From the NCBI RefSeq assembly GCF_900110875.1, contig NZ_FOFM01000001.1:124001-188000 (forward strand): 64,000 nucleotides of DNA, in the 5' to 3' direction. The translations under genes and the position numbers were made by a program. The DNA comes from Pseudovibrio axinellae (GTDB lineage Bacteria > Pseudomonadota > Alphaproteobacteria > Rhizobiales > Stappiaceae). Below, one piece after another: positions 1-10,625 of this stretch. The notes under the pieces were generated by a model. It was not told where the DNA came from, did no database searches, and saw nothing but the letters and a program-made list of their open reading frames with translations. Each line of letters begins with the position of its first letter. Position 1 is the stretch's first letter.

Positions 1-1
1 T

Positions 2-3000
2 AAATGGCTTTCTTTAGCGCAAGGTGGCGTCGAAGAATTCGTTGCCAATAGCGGCGATGAAGAAAAAAAGACGGAAAAGATTACTGATATTTTGGCCAAG
101 TTGGATGCGGATAAAGAAGTTATTCGCAAGGCACAAGACTTTCAAATCGAACTTGCTCGACACCCCGCTTTGCTCAAGCTAACGCATAAAAACAAGAAAA
201 TGCCCTGGATGAGCGGCGATATGCAGTCAGAAGTCGATTCCTACGCAGATGTGAAGGCTGATACGCCCCTTATCCCAGCTAAGGATGTCGACGCACTGCT
301 CGCGGCCTTTGGCAAAATCCTGGAGCGCCAGGCTGAAATGCTTTCAGCTACAAAGACAGACGGCAAGACCCGACTGTTCACCGATGAAGACATAACACGT
401 GAACTTTGGACACCTTTGATACGTGAGGGTATCATTCCTTCAAATATCGTTCCAGATAAGTACAGCCAATTTGCCCAAATGTTCAAAGGTTCCTCTGAGA
501 TCTATGAGGGGAAATTGGAGGAACATAGCGAAACGGCTTCCAAATACGAAAACACCTTAGAAGCCATCGGATTTGCACGGGATGTGGTTTCCTTGGCAGG
601 AAGCCTGGGTAGCAATGCCCTTACGATCGCAAATTTTGACGACCAGACTCATTCTCGTGCGGAAAAGCGCGAGATTGCCGCCAAACGACAGGTCTTGAAA
701 GGCAACCAGGACAAAATAACATCTGATCTGGCAACACAATTACAAATGAAACCTGGCGCGACAGATGGTGAGGTTCTCGACAAAGCAGCCGAGGTTGGCG
801 GTTTTGAAGCTCAAATCACTCATTACCAAAATATCGAGGATGCGCAGATTAAACTTGTCGACAAGTTGGTGGGGCAAACCAAGCTATTTGAAGAAGAAAA
901 GGCATTGCTCACGATGTCAACGTCCTTGCTGGATGCAGGACTTGCAACCACTGAGAAAGGCCTAAAGTTCTCTGAACGCGAGAAAAATATCAAGACAACA
1001 CTCATCTTTGCCCAGGACGTTGCCGACACTGTGGCAACCCAGATGAAACTTGTACTTGAAGGCGCATCCAAAACCTACGAGCACGAACAACACCAGATCA
1101 CAGATCAGGTTGAATTTGCGGGAACAGCAGACAAAGACACATTACAAGGCCTCTCATACGCCTCCGGAGCTATGAGTTTATTTATTGAATCCAACCAGGT
1201 GGCACGTAAGATCACACTGGCTGTGAAAGCGAAAACCAACAAGGAAAAAGAGAATGCGGTTTTACAGATCGCGGGTTCAATGGCAGATTCTCTTGCTGAA
1301 CTTTTCTTCACAATGGGAGATGTGCAAGGGCATGTGGATACCGGTAAGAAGGATTCAAAACATACACGAGCAGATGAAAGCAAAGCCTACGCATATGGCA
1401 GCGTCGGTCCTGGCCCCGGCAATGAAGACGATCAGACAGAGCTTATTGGAGTTGCGATTAAGGCGTTCTTTGTCGCGAGCGTGAATGTGGGTGCCGCCGT
1501 TAAAGCGCTCAAAGAGCGGAACTACCTCTCCTTTACTGAATCCCTTATGCTGGGGATGGTGCAAGCAGCCTCCTCTGCAACCACAGGCCCATTGGCCGCA
1601 ATGGCCAAACCTGAAATTGAGCTAAATACCGATGCGCAGAGAGCGCAGTTAGATAAGCTTACTCCCCAAGAACTTCTGGACAGCAAGCTCGAGCGCTCTG
1701 GCTGTAACTTTACACGTACAGAACGTGAAGCCTTTCTCGATGGTTTTGACGACCCAAGTTACTTACACACGATCACCAACAACATTCGCGAAATGCAGGA
1801 TGCCTTTCGCGAAACGAAAAAGGACCCGCAAGTATCTGAGGAACTCACGAAACGCACCAACACAGCAATTCAGAACCTCGAAGCGAAAAAGTCGTGGGAC
1901 GCACTAGCAGATTTTAAGAGGAAACAATCCAACCCCGCGGAACGTGATGCCTTTATGAAGGAGCTCGAAGCAGACGTTGATGCTGAAACAAAGGCATTGA
2001 AAGACCTGATCAAGGAAGCATCCCCCCCTCCCAACCCTGAGGATGCCGTCGCCCTGAGAAAGTCTTTGGCCGCGATCGATAAGCTCATCGCTGACATTAA
2101 GGCCTCTGAAATGAAGTACAAACTCATTGAGAAAGTGGCAAAAGGAGGCGTGCAGGTTCTAGTACGTGTTGTACCTGCGACCGGAATGGTTGAAGCGTGC
2201 CGTAAGTTAGCCTTTGACGCAATTGCGCTAGGGAAGAAGTCTGCCGAGGTTGAAAAATGGCGCAAAAATGTAAAAATGGCGCAGACTAGCAACTCCCCGT
2301 ACTACCACGCCGCAAAGGAGCGTCATACACAGGCAGCTGTTCAGGTTAGTCAAAAGACAATCAACACATTCCTTTCAATCATCGGTGTGATATCAGAAAC
2401 TGCTCGGATCGTAGATTCAACACAAGCAGCCACAGGTTTATCCGTTGCCAAGAACATGGCACAGGCGCTGTCTGACTTTGGGTACAAAACCTATGGCCGA
2501 GCGAAGGTTGTCTTTGGTTGGAGGAAGTACCTTGACGCCCGCAAAAACCCTGAGAACCGAAAAAAAGCAAGGGAAGCTATCGCGTGGAACTCGACACTTG
2601 CTAAGTGTGTCCTAGCCTATGGGATCGTTGAAGAGCGCGATCCGATAGCCCAACAAGTTGGGCGTAACTGCGGCCTGACGCCAGAGGTCCTTGTATCAAA
2701 CAGCGATGTTTGCTCTGCTGTCGTTCGGTACTTTGAAACATTATATAGTGAAGATCCTGTCGTTCTGCGCCGCGTTCCCAAAGTGGCAAGTTGGCACCCG
2801 GGGACACCTGACCTCACCCTTAAAAGCTGGTTCAGTTTTAAGCGGGCAGCCTCTCAAAAGGCTTACCCGTTGATGTCAAAGGAGGACTGTAAAACACCCG
2901 CGATTGAGCAAGCGATGAAGGCGTTGCATACGTTATGCAATGGCGATCCATTTAACTACCCTTCAATACGAGATAGTTTGTTCTCAGAGGAGACGTGGCA

Positions 3001-3229
3001 AGACAAAATCGTTTCATATGCGACAGAGGCTAAACTACATCTGGAGGCGCTTGAGAAAGAATTTGCTGGCTACCGCCCACTCACCGCCGAACCGACCGAC
3101 CCTAAGACCCAAGTTTGGAAGGCCGGCGTATTGCATGCTGAGATGAGGGAGGTTGCAGACTCGCTGCATGCACAGGCAACCTTGATCCTTCGAGAGGCGA
3201 AGTCTGACCTAAAAGCATACAGTTCATAA
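2..3229 (+). CDS. Very long helical protein of unknown function, 5' end outside the window
   Basis: The reading frame is open from base 2, so the gene starts upstream of the window. The TTG at 92 is only the first start-like codon in view. About 1,075 codons are visible. The protein is rich in Glu, Lys, Ala and Gln, with long amphipathic helical stretches. A few short hydrophobic segments lie around residues 450-530 counted from the TTG. I see no signal peptide, catalytic motif or repeat that I can name. It ends 118 bp before the convergent sdaA, with a hairpin between them. It could be a cytoplasmic coiled-coil scaffold, or the C-terminal part of a large secreted effector or toxin. I do not recognise the family, and the missing N-terminus would be needed to judge. 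Confidence 0.75.
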   Translation, partial: KWLSLAQGGVEEFVANSGDEEKKTEKITDILAKLDADKEVIRKAQDFQIELARHPALLKLTHKNKKMPWMSGDMQSEVDSYADVKADTPLIPAKDVDALLAAFGKILERQAEMLSATKTDGKTRLFTDEDITRELWTPLIREGIIPSNIVPDKYSQFAQMFKGSSEIYEGKLEEHSETASKYENTLEAIGFARDVVSLAGSLGSNALTIANFDDQTHSRAEKREIAAKRQVLKGNQDKITSDLATQLQMKPGATDGEVLDKAAEVGGFEAQITHYQNIEDAQIKLVDKLVGQTKLFEEEKALLTMSTSLLDAGLATTEKGLKFSEREKNIKTTLIFAQDVADTVATQMKLVLEGASKTYEHEQHQITDQVEFAGTADKDTLQGLSYASGAMSLFIESNQVARKITLAVKAKTNKEKENAVLQIAGSMADSLAELFFTMGDVQGHVDTGKKDSKHTRADESKAYAYGSVGPGPGNEDDQTELIGVAIKAFFVASVNVGAAVKALKERNYLSFTESLMLGMVQAASSATTGPLAAMAKPEIELNTDAQRAQLDKLTPQELLDSKLERSGCNFTRTEREAFLDGFDDPSYLHTITNNIREMQDAFRETKKDPQVSEELTKRTNTAIQNLEAKKSWDALADFKRKQSNPAERDAFMKELEADVDAETKALKDLIKEASPPPNPEDAVALRKSLAAIDKLIADIKASEMKYKLIEKVAKGGVQVLVRVVPATGMVEACRKLAFDAIALGKKSAEVEKWRKNVKMAQTSNSPYYHAAKERHTQAAVQVSQKTINTFLSIIGVISETARIVDSTQAATGLSVAKNMAQALSDFGYKTYGRAKVVFGWRKYLDARKNPENRKKAREAIAWNSTLAKCVLAYGIVEERDPIAQQVGRNCGLTPEVLVSNSDVCSAVVRYFETLYSEDPVVLRRVPKVASWHPGTPDLTLKSWFSFKRAASQKAYPLMSKEDCKTPAIEQAMKALHTLCNGDPFNYPSIRDSLFSEETWQDKIVSYATEAKLHLEALEKEFAGYRPLTAEPTDPKTQVWKAGVLHAEMREVADSLHAQATLILREAKSDLKAYSS

Positions 3230-3295
3230 GAGTTAACACGTGAGCGAGCAGACTAACGGCTTATTCTCTTTGCTTGAATTTGCAAGGTATATGAA

Positions 3296-3321
3296 AAAAG
3301 CTGGCGCAGAGGCCAGCTTTT
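3296..3321. terminator. Bidirectional intrinsic terminator
   Basis: AAAAGCTGGC at 3296-3305 pairs perfectly with GCCAGCTTTT at 3312-3321 around a 6-nt loop. The A and T flanks give a U-tract on both strands, as expected between the convergent long-protein gene and sdaA. Confidence 0.8.
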
Positions 3322-3347
3322 ACAACTTTTATGGTCTCATAAAGAGC

Positions 3348-4718
3348 TTATGCAGCGGCCTCTGGGACCACTTTGAGTGCAAGACCACCCTGGGACGTTT
3401 CGCGGTATTTCGGACACATGTCTTTACCTGTCTCGTACATTGTCGCAATGACTTTATCGAGTGAGACACAAGGGTCAGAATTACGACGCATCGCCATGCG
3501 GGTTGCGTTGATCGCTTTTACAGATGCGATTGCATTTCGCTCAATACATGGGACCTGGACCTGACCCAGCACAGGGTCACAAGTAAGACCCAAATTGTGC
3601 TCCATGCCAATTTCAGCGGCGATACATACCTGTGAGGCGCTGGCACCCATCAACTCTGCAAGGCCAGCTGCGGCCATAGAGCAAGCAACACCCACTTCAC
3701 CCTGACAACCAACTTCAGCGCCTGAGATGGAAGCGTTCGTTTTGTACAGAGCCCCAATGGCTCCTGCTGCAAGGAAAAACTTGGTGTAGTGTTCAGATTC
3801 AATGCGTTCAATAAACTTATCGTAGTACGCGAGAACGGCAGGAATAATACCCGCGGCTCCATTGGTTGGAGCTGTCACAACGCGACCACCTGCTGCGTTT
3901 TCCTCAGAGACAGCTAAGGCGAACATATTGATCCAGTCAACTGTTGCCATTGGGTCATTACTGTTGCGCTCGGTTGCTGTGAGCTGACGATGTAGGGCAG
4001 CGGCGCGGCGCGGAACCCGCAATGGGCCAGCCAGCAGGCCTTCTGTGTTGCATCCTCGTTCGATGCCGTCACGCATCACGTTCCAGACACGACCAAAGCT
4101 TTCGCGTAATTCTGTTTCACTGCGGTATGCTTTTTCATTTTCCATAACCAATGCAGAAATGCTCATGCCGTTTTTGCGGCAATGCGCGAGCATCTCAGCT
4201 GCATATTTGTAAGGATATGGAACAGATATTTCACTCGTAGAATCTTTGCCAAAATTCTCTTCATCAACGATAAAACCACCGCCAATGGAGTAATAGGTTT
4301 TGGAGAGGATATTCTCTCCACCCGCAAACGCATGAATGGACATGCCGTTTTCATGCAGTTCCAGCGCTGGGCGGTGGAATGTGATTGCGTCATTGGGAAA
4401 ATCAACAACATGGCAGTGCATCCCTACTGGGAGACGTCCGGTCTGTTCTACCCTCTGGATAAATTCCGGAATACTATCGATATCGACAGTTTCCGGGCTG
4501 TTACCGCCAAGGCCCATGATGATTGCAGTGTCCGTATGGTGCCCTTTACCTGTCAAAGATAACGAACCGTAAACGTCGACCGTAATACGTGTTACATCAC
4601 GTAGCTTATCCATTGCCCGGAGGTTATCAATGAACTGTTTTGCCGCTTTCATAGGACCAACAGTATGAGAACTAGAGGGGCCTACACCGATTTTGAAGAT
4701 ATCAAAAACACTGAACAT
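3348..4718 (-). CDS. sdaA: L-serine ammonia-lyase (L-serine deaminase), iron-sulfur type
   Basis: Deaminates L-serine to pyruvate and ammonia in the cytoplasm using a [4Fe-4S] cluster. The protein has 456 residues, the size of the single-chain E. coli SdaA/SdaB enzymes. The N-terminus carries the family motif VGPSSSHT near residues 12-19. The three cluster cysteines fit the family spacing: Cys338, Cys380 and Cys391. It lies downstream of a SdaC-type serine permease on the same strand, so the pair imports and consumes serine. A hairpin separates the two genes and may lower sdaA expression relative to the permease. Family assignment is firm. The choice of symbol among sdaA, sdaB and tdcG is convention. 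Confidence 0.96.
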   Translation of the reverse strand: MFSVFDIFKIGVGPSSSHTVGPMKAAKQFIDNLRAMDKLRDVTRITVDVYGSLSLTGKGHHTDTAIIMGLGGNSPETVDIDSIPEFIQRVEQTGRLPVGMHCHVVDFPNDAITFHRPALELHENGMSIHAFAGGENILSKTYYSIGGGFIVDEENFGKDSTSEISVPYPYKYAAEMLAHCRKNGMSISALVMENEKAYRSETELRESFGRVWNVMRDGIERGCNTEGLLAGPLRVPRRAAALHRQLTATERNSNDPMATVDWINMFALAVSEENAAGGRVVTAPTNGAAGIIPAVLAYYDKFIERIESEHYTKFFLAAGAIGALYKTNASISGAEVGCQGEVGVACSMAAAGLAELMGASASQVCIAAEIGMEHNLGLTCDPVLGQVQVPCIERNAIASVKAINATRMAMRRNSDPCVSLDKVIATMYETGKDMCPKYRETSQGGLALKVVPEAAA

Positions 4719-4745
4719 AACATGAACCTTAGTGGGATAAGAAAA

Positions 4746-4767
4746 CCGGTGCCCCGGGGGACACCGG
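4746..4767 (-). terminator. Hairpin between sdaC and sdaA
   Basis: CCGGTG at 4746-4751 pairs with CACCGG at 4762-4767 around a GC-rich loop that can pair further. On the minus strand it is followed by TTTTC; on the plus strand by TTGTTTTTT. It sits in the 71-bp gap of the sdaC-sdaA pair and may act as a partial terminator or mRNA stabiliser. Confidence 0.55.
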
Positions 4768-4789
4768 CTTGTTTTTTGGTTAGACCTTC

Positions 4790-6067
4790 TTAGATGAGGT
4801 CCTTAACGATCGCGGAGATCGCGATGATGCCCATAACGGTGATGAAGATGTTAGACAGCGCGCCGTCGTATTTCTTCATGCTAGGGACTTTTTTGATTGC
4901 GAACATTGGCATCAGGAACAGGATTGCAGCGATGAACGGTGCACCCAGGCCTTCAATCATGCCAAGTACGGATGGGTTGATGATTGCAACACCCCAGACG
5001 GAGAAGAAGAAGAATGCAACAAGCAGTGTGTTGAATTTCTTTTCGCCCATGCTTTCGACAGCTTTTGGAGCGGACTTCTTAGCGATGCCAGCAAGACCTT
5101 CTTTTGCACCAAGGTAGTGACCAAAGAAGGAGGAGAAGATTGCAAGGAACGCAACCAGTGGACCCATGAAGGAGATCAGTGGGCTGTCAAACACGTTTGC
5201 AAGGTAAGACAGAACTGGCAGGTTTTGCTGTTTAGCTTCCATCAGCTGTTCTGGGGTCAGTGCAAGAACGCAGCTGAATACGAAGAACATAACGAAGCCA
5301 AGAAGCATCACAGATGCGCGCTTCAGGATGATATCGGATTTTGCAACCGCATTATCGCCATGTGCTTCACGCTGAGCCAAAGCCATGGAGGATACGGCTG
5401 GGCTGTGGTTGAAGGAGAAGATAAGCATTGGAATGGTGAGGTACACCACTGTCAGTAAAGTTCCGGTTTCTGGAATACTATCGAAGCTCATTGCTTCAAA
5501 AGACCAGGAAGGGATGAGGTATACTGACATACCAAACAGGATGAATACCAGCGGGTACACCAGAAGTTCTGTTGCGACGAGCATCAGACGGCGGCCCAGG
5601 ATCATCACGCCCATCATCATTGCAACGAGCACGCCTGAGAGCAACCAACGAGGGACTGCCGGCATTGCCAACTGATTGACGATAAAGCTGTCGATGGTGT
5701 TGGTAATCGCGTTACCATAGATCAATACGATTGGATAAATCGCAAAGAAATAGAAGAATGTAATCAGCAAGCCTGCTGTTTTACCAAAATGCTCTTCAAC
5801 CACGTCGGTGATGTCTGCATCTTTGCGCTTGGAGGAAAGCACAAAACGAGCAAGTGCGCGGTGAGAGAAGTAGGTCATAGGACCAACGAGTGCTGCGATC
5901 AGGATCAGCGGCCAGAAGCCTTCAAGGCCTGCGCGGATCGGCAGAAACAGAACACCAGCACCTACGGCAGTGCCGAACATAGACAAAGACCAAGTAAGGT
6001 CTTGCTTGGTAAACTTTACCGATTCTTTTGGGGCGACTTCAACTTCGGTCGCTTGTATGCTTGACAT
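4790..6067 (-). CDS. sdaC: Serine/threonine permease of the HAAAP family (SdaC-like)
   Basis: Inner-membrane proton-coupled amino-acid permease, most like SdaC/TdcC, with about 11 hydrophobic segments. The N-terminal membrane segment contains [13 protein letters not shown], typical of the hydroxy/aromatic amino-acid permease family. An in-frame ATG at 6094 exists, but I prefer the ATG at 6067 because GGGGAAATAAGAAA directly precedes it. That gives about 425 residues, the usual length. The neighbouring serine deaminase makes L-serine the likely substrate. Substrate assignment beyond this context is inference. Confidence 0.9.
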   Translation of the reverse strand: MSSIQATEVEVAPKESVKFTKQDLTWSLSMFGTAVGAGVLFLPIRAGLEGFWPLILIAALVGPMTYFSHRALARFVLSSKRKDADITDVVEEHFGKTAGLLITFFYFFAIYPIVLIYGNAITNTIDSFIVNQLAMPAVPRWLLSGVLVAMMMGVMILGRRLMLVATELLVYPLVFILFGMSVYLIPSWSFEAMSFDSIPETGTLLTVVYLTIPMLIFSFNHSPAVSSMALAQREAHGDNAVAKSDIILKRASVMLLGFVMFFVFSCVLALTPEQLMEAKQQNLPVLSYLANVFDSPLISFMGPLVAFLAIFSSFFGHYLGAKEGLAGIAKKSAPKAVESMGEKKFNTLLVAFFFFSVWGVAIINPSVLGMIEGLGAPFIAAILFLMPMFAIKKVPSMKKYDGALSNIFITVMGIIAISAIVKDLI

Positions 6068-6094
6068 TTTCTTATTTCCCCATGTGCCACTCAT

Positions 6095-6764
6095 GTGCCC
6101 TAGGAGAATTTCCCAACCTCACTAGGACCGGGAACTGATATACTTATGTTAAAATTTAAAGACTATACGTTTAAATACACAACGAGCGCGCCATATTAAC
6201 GCAGAGATATGATATGCGACTTCCGTTTAATATCTTGAGACCCATATGACCCTGCAACAATCCGCCGCGGTTTGGTAAATAGTTAAACTTAAACGCTTTT
6301 GTATCAGTAGGAGCAACAATCACGTTTAAGTAAGGACACTATCTCAAAAAGACATATATGCGGATTCTCCAATATTCAAAGTCAAGCTATTGCAACACAA
6401 GGGCATATCTCGAATTTGCCACATTTCAAATTATGGCTGTACTTTTTGACGAGCACTATTGCATCCTGATGTATGCCAAAACCAAACAAAAACATTTCGC
6501 TCTTGAAGACGACAATATGCCTCGCCCGTGCACGTTTTGAAAGCCTGACGAAGACCTCTGATTTTACGAAATTACACAAATGCATACATTTAATAATATC
6601 AGAGGAAAATTCACAATTACTTTGATGTTTCCTTTTGAATTCAACCAGAGGGTCAAAATTTAATCTCTTACACCTGCTACTCAGAGGTGATTCATAGCGC
6701 GAAGCAAGACAGCTGGCTTCCAGATGAACTGAGAGATCACCTGTAAGCCTTTGATGGATTAGCG
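6095..6764. other. Gene-poor, AT-rich spacer upstream of sdaC
   Basis: Only short, overlapping and opposed open frames lie here (about 60-67 codons, near 6358-6585), without convincing ribosome sites or recognisable products. The part next to 6094 must hold the sdaC promoter, but I cannot point to one confidently. No RNA gene or repeat was recognised. Confidence 0.5.
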
Positions 6765-7457
6765 TCAGGACGTGGGTTTCGACTTTTCTTCATCAATCCA
6801 TAGAAGGCTATCGCTTGGATAGGTAAAGCCGGTTTCATTTGCCAGTTGTTTTAGAAACCCAATCATGAAATCAGTGCGCTCTCGTGCAACTTCACGCCCT
6901 TCCTTTGTTTGCATCGTTTTGTGAAGTTGCAGCAACTTCAATGCAAAGTGGTCGACGCCAAATGCTTTATCATTCAGCTCGCGATTGCAGGCGAAAAGGT
7001 CACCGCCATCAAAGAGATTAGAATCCATAACTTTGGCGATATAAAATGTACGCGCGATACCAATCGCGCCCAAAGACTCCAACCGGTCTGCATCCTGCAA
7101 AATTTTGGCTTCAATAGACTGTGGCTCAATTTCAGCAGAAAAACTATGCGCCTCAATAGCATGTTGTATCTGCTTAATTTTATCTTCAGAGACTCCCAAT
7201 TCGGTTAGGATTGGAACAGCAGCTTCAGCAGAAAGCCGTGATGCTTTGGATCGATCAGGAGAATTCTTAGGAACATTGACCAGATCGTGCATGTAGGCTG
7301 AAGCAATCAACACCTCCTCATCCCCCTCTCCGCGACGCCTCGCAATCTCACAAGCAGCAAGCTTGACACGGCGGGCATGAAACAAATCATGACTGGCATC
7401 TGCGCTCTGATCGTGGGCTATCAGAGCATCTTCCAGGTTCTTTTCAAACTCAATCAT
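6765..7457 (-). CDS. HD-domain phosphohydrolase, YedJ-like
   Basis: Cytoplasmic metal-dependent phosphohydrolase of the HD superfamily, 230 residues. The HD metal ligands are visible: His27 in DLFHARR, the doublet His57-Asp58 in YMHDLVNVPK, and Asp122/Asp124 in LQDADRLESLG. The DADRL motif is typical of the YedJ-like subgroup, whose physiological substrate is not established. The gene stands alone between sdaC and the TRAP transporter genes. The start ATG has only a weak ribosome site. Confidence 0.85.
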   Translation of the reverse strand: MIEFEKNLEDALIAHDQSADASHDLFHARRVKLAACEIARRRGEGDEEVLIASAYMHDLVNVPKNSPDRSKASRLSAEAAVPILTELGVSEDKIKQIQHAIEAHSFSAEIEPQSIEAKILQDADRLESLGAIGIARTFYIAKVMDSNLFDGGDLFACNRELNDKAFGVDHFALKLLQLHKTMQTKEGREVARERTDFMIGFLKQLANETGFTYPSDSLLWIDEEKSKPTS

Positions 7458-7693
7458 GGGAACTCACTTCAAACAAAACGAAAAGCTATTCTAGGGCAGG
7501 CAGTTAAGCTTTACGAGCCTAAACTACGTCAGCCGAGGCGTTGTCGCCCAAGGCAGAATTTGTTGCTGAATATGCAGCAGGCTTACAAAAAATCTCTCAA
7601 TCTGCCAAAAGAATGAATGCACTAGCTTTCGCGTATCGCCGTGTGCCAATCCTATTGTAGGCCAACACTGTTCTTGGCTCCTTCTACAAGGCC

Positions 7694-8956
7694 TTAACCT
7701 AAGAAAAAAATGGAGATATTTGGAACAAACGTGACGAGCAGTAACACCAAGAGCATAAGCAGCACAAAGGGAATGACAGACCTGGCGACCGTCCAGAAGC
7801 TCTCCTTAAATGTCTGCGAAGCTACCAGAAGGTTTATGCCAACTGGGGGTGTCAGAAGCCCAATTTCAAGATTGATGACCATGATAACACCCATGTGCAC
7901 CGGATCGATGCCGTAAGCTGATGCAACGGGTAATAAGAGGGGAGCCATAATCAACAGAGCAGATATGATTCCCATAAAGAAACCAACCAGCAGCAAAAGC
8001 AGGTTAAGCGTAAGCAAAAACATCCACTTTTGTTCCACCTGAGACGATATCCAATCTGCAAAATAGCTTGGGACTTGCTCCGTGGTCATGACCATATTCA
8101 AGGTCGCAGCTATAGCGAGAATCGGTAGTAGGCCACCAAGGAGTTGGCTGGTATGCACGACAGCCTGAAACAACTGAGAAAGACTCAGTTCTCTATAAAT
8201 ACAGCACTCAACAATCAGGGCGTAACAAAGAGCAACGGCTGCACTTTCAGTTGCAGTGAAGTAGCCAGAGAAGATGCCACCAAGCAAGATAACCGGCATC
8301 ATTAAGGACCAGCTTCCCTTTGATATAGCCTTTCGCGTCGCAACAAAGTCAAAGGGCTCACTTGGTAAATTCCTATTTGACCATGCAGCGTAGGCAGTCA
8401 GCAAAAAAGTCAACAATAGCCCTGGAATTACTGCTGCCAGAAACATATCGGTAATGGATGTGTCCGTGACTAATCCATAAATGATCATCGGAATACTGGG
8501 AGGGATAATTACGCCCAAAGTACCTGCACTTGTGAGAGCCCCAAGCGAGTAGCTTGTTGCGTATCCCTGCTCTCTTAATGCCGGGTACAAAACCGATCCC
8601 ACTGCCAGTAAGGTAACTATGGACGAACCCGAAAATGCTGCAAAAAAGGCGCAGGACAATACAGCTGCAACTCCGAACCCTCCAGCAATACTTCCAGTCA
8701 GTTCTTTTAGGACCCGCACAAGGCGCTCTGCTATTGCACCTCGGCTCATTATACACCCGCATAATAGGAAAACAGGAATGGAGAGGAGGACTTCGCGGTC
8801 TAACGCCGCCCAAAAGTCCTCCGCCATGAAGACCAGCTCTCCGTCGCTGTACATCAGCTGCACAGCTCCGCCAAGCACCATAAGAATAACAATCAGGTTT
8901 AGCCGCAGCACGAGCATGACCAGGATTGCTAAAGTAAGCAAAACTGCTCCGGTCAT
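7694..8956 (-). CDS. dctM: TRAP transporter large permease subunit (DctM)
   Basis: Large membrane subunit of a tripartite ATP-independent periplasmic transporter, which imports carboxylates with a sodium or proton gradient. About 12 hydrophobic segments are visible. The ATG at 8956 overlaps the stop codon of the small permease (ATGA), and the resulting 420 residues match the normal DctM length. The longer open frame reaching to 9070 would intrude deep into dctQ and is rejected. The C-terminal half has the typical NLEIGLLTPPVGINLLV segment. Substrate unknown. Confidence 0.95.
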   Translation of the reverse strand: MTGAVLLTLAILVMLVLRLNLIVILMVLGGAVQLMYSDGELVFMAEDFWAALDREVLLSIPVFLLCGCIMSRGAIAERLVRVLKELTGSIAGGFGVAAVLSCAFFAAFSGSSIVTLLAVGSVLYPALREQGYATSYSLGALTSAGTLGVIIPPSIPMIIYGLVTDTSITDMFLAAVIPGLLLTFLLTAYAAWSNRNLPSEPFDFVATRKAISKGSWSLMMPVILLGGIFSGYFTATESAAVALCYALIVECCIYRELSLSQLFQAVVHTSQLLGGLLPILAIAATLNMVMTTEQVPSYFADWISSQVEQKWMFLLTLNLLLLLVGFFMGIISALLIMAPLLLPVASAYGIDPVHMGVIMVINLEIGLLTPPVGINLLVASQTFKESFWTVARSVIPFVLLMLLVLLLVTFVPNISIFFLG

Positions 8957-9453
8957 TCCAAATCCAAGTCCGTTGGTTTGATTGAGGGTGAGAACGCAAA
9001 TAACAAATGCCGAAGAGCATTGGAACAAAAGGCATAAGGTAAGATGAGCTGAAACCACCAGAGCTTCCAATCTAAGACCGGAACCAAGAACCCAATTTCA
9101 TAAGAGGAGCGCACCAGCTCGAACGCAATGTAAGCGGCGAGCAAAAACAACAGCCCGCTGAAAATATCCCCGAGTCGTTGCAAACGTTTTTGCCAAAAAT
9201 AAGAAAACAAATTGTCTGCAAATTTGGGGCGGAAGTGAGTTCCAGACGTGGTTGCAAGACCCATGCCCAGCATACCTGCAAAAATTGCAGCAAACAGAGC
9301 GACTTTGCCCGCATGAATAAGCGATGTACCAAAGAATTGCCGTGCCGTGATATCAGCTAGCAGCGCTAATAAGGCGACGACGTAAGCAAGCGTTGCAAGG
9401 GCTGCTTCAAATCGAAATAGCAGTTTCAAAAATCTCTTTGTCAAACTCAACAT
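8953..9453 (-). CDS. dctQ: TRAP transporter small permease subunit (DctQ)
   Basis: Small membrane subunit of the TRAP transporter, 166 residues with four hydrophobic segments, the family norm. It lies between dctP and dctM in the standard order and is translationally coupled to dctM by an ATGA overlap. DctQ proteins diverge strongly, so the call rests on size, topology and position. The motif ITARQFFGTSLIHAGKVA in the second segment resembles the conserved dctQ core. Confidence 0.92.
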   Translation of the reverse strand: MLSLTKRFLKLLFRFEAALATLAYVVALLALLADITARQFFGTSLIHAGKVALFAAIFAGMLGMGLATTSGTHFRPKFADNLFSYFWQKRLQRLGDIFSGLLFLLAAYIAFELVRSSYEIGFLVPVLDWKLWWFQLILPYAFCSNALRHLLFAFSPSIKPTDLDLE

Positions 9454-9497
9454 GGCCTTTTAAATCGCCCAAGGCCCAAATGCGGGACCATCGCAGC

Positions 9498-10496
9498 TTA
9501 GTGAGAACAAGCTCTTTGTGCTTCAACGATTTTCGGCCAAGTTCTAGCTGATTCCCCGCCAATTGAATTTATGAGCTCGTTGCGTGACGGAAGCACAGCA
9601 GATTTCCACTTAGCTCGTTGAGCTGGCGTCAACCTATGGACCTCCCCGCCTGTTTCCTCATAGCTGACAATCATCTCCTCGGTCATTTCACGCACCTCCT
9701 TGCGTAAATTCTGCAAGGGAACAAGTGAGCTTTCTATGCTGTCTCTTTCATCTTCACTAAGTTTGTTCCACGTGCGCATGCTCATTACAAACACACCTGA
9801 CTGATGAAGGTGTGATGAGAGTGTTAAATGAGGCGCAAGTTTAGTCATCCCGGTCGCGATATAGGTCATAGCTGCCAACGTGCCCCCATCGACCATTCCG
9901 GTCTGGAGCGCGGATGCTGTTTCACTCAGGGGGAGAACCACTCCATTTGCTCCCATCCCCTTCCAGAAATTGATAGAGTATTTGGCCGGAGCTGCCCTCA
10001 TTGCTACCCCTTGCACGTCGCTTGGAGATATCAGAGGCTTTTTCCCAAACGTATGAATCCAACCAAGTTCATTCCATTGAAGCAGTTTTAGCCCCTTTTC
10101 CTCTAAGAGCGGTTCAAATACTGGGGCCAAATACTTATCCATCGCGCAATCAACCTGCTCATAACTCTCCCAGAGAAAAGGAGTACCCATGAGCGCCATT
10201 TCAGGCACCACCGTCGAGAACGCAGTCATTGATGTGCCGAGCAAATCAATGCGGCCTCGAATGGTTTTTTGCAACATAACATGCTCAGAGCCGAGTTGAC
10301 CTGCATGAAACTGCTTCACCTTGATCGCCCCATCCGTTTTAATTGCAACTTGTTGCGCGATTGAATCCATGTGGTCAATCCATGGTGTTCCCATGGGCGC
10401 ACTCGTCGCCAATTTGAGCTCTGTCACTGCCTTGGCGTCGCCCGTAAAACTCAATAAAGAAAGCGCGACACCCAGCGAAAAGATATGCAAATTCAT
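9498..10496 (-). CDS. dctP: TRAP transporter periplasmic solute-binding protein (DctP)
   Basis: Periplasmic binding protein that captures the substrate for DctQM. I place the start at the ATG at 10496, which follows GGAGTGGGGTGG and opens a clean signal peptide (hydrophobic stretch, then cleavage near GDAKA-VTE). The GTG at 10520 is a weaker choice. The mature protein shows DctP features: ATSAPMGTPW, the FHAGQLGSE motif, and the AMRAAPAKYS arginine region that normally binds the substrate carboxylate. It is divergent from a TetR regulator. A carboxylate substrate is expected, but which one is unknown. Confidence 0.93.
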   Translation of the reverse strand: MNLHIFSLGVALSLLSFTGDAKAVTELKLATSAPMGTPWIDHMDSIAQQVAIKTDGAIKVKQFHAGQLGSEHVMLQKTIRGRIDLLGTSMTAFSTVVPEMALMGTPFLWESYEQVDCAMDKYLAPVFEPLLEEKGLKLLQWNELGWIHTFGKKPLISPSDVQGVAMRAAPAKYSINFWKGMGANGVVLPLSETASALQTGMVDGGTLAAMTYIATGMTKLAPHLTLSSHLHQSGVFVMSMRTWNKLSEDERDSIESSLVPLQNLRKEVREMTEEMIVSYEETGGEVHRLTPAQRAKWKSAVLPSRNELINSIGGESARTWPKIVEAQRACSH

Positions 10497-10625
10497 CGTC
10501 CACCCCACTCCCCAAATCACTCTCGCATTCGTCCAATATCCCTAGCCCAAAACCAATAGTTGATATAGGTTGACAGTAATATTGACAATTTTAAACCTTA
10601 AGTCATCGCCTAGTTTGAGAGTGAC
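10497..10625. promoter_or_regulatory. Divergent control region of dctP and the TetR gene
   Basis: This 129-bp spacer must hold promoters for both directions. Two TTGACA hexamers lie at 10570-10575 and 10582-10587, reading towards the TetR gene. No strong -10 box stands at the ideal distance, so the promoter call is weak. Confidence 0.35.

Noticed and set aside
8373-9035. 220-codon open frame within dctM
   Set aside because: Same-strand shadow frame of dctM with non-protein-like composition.
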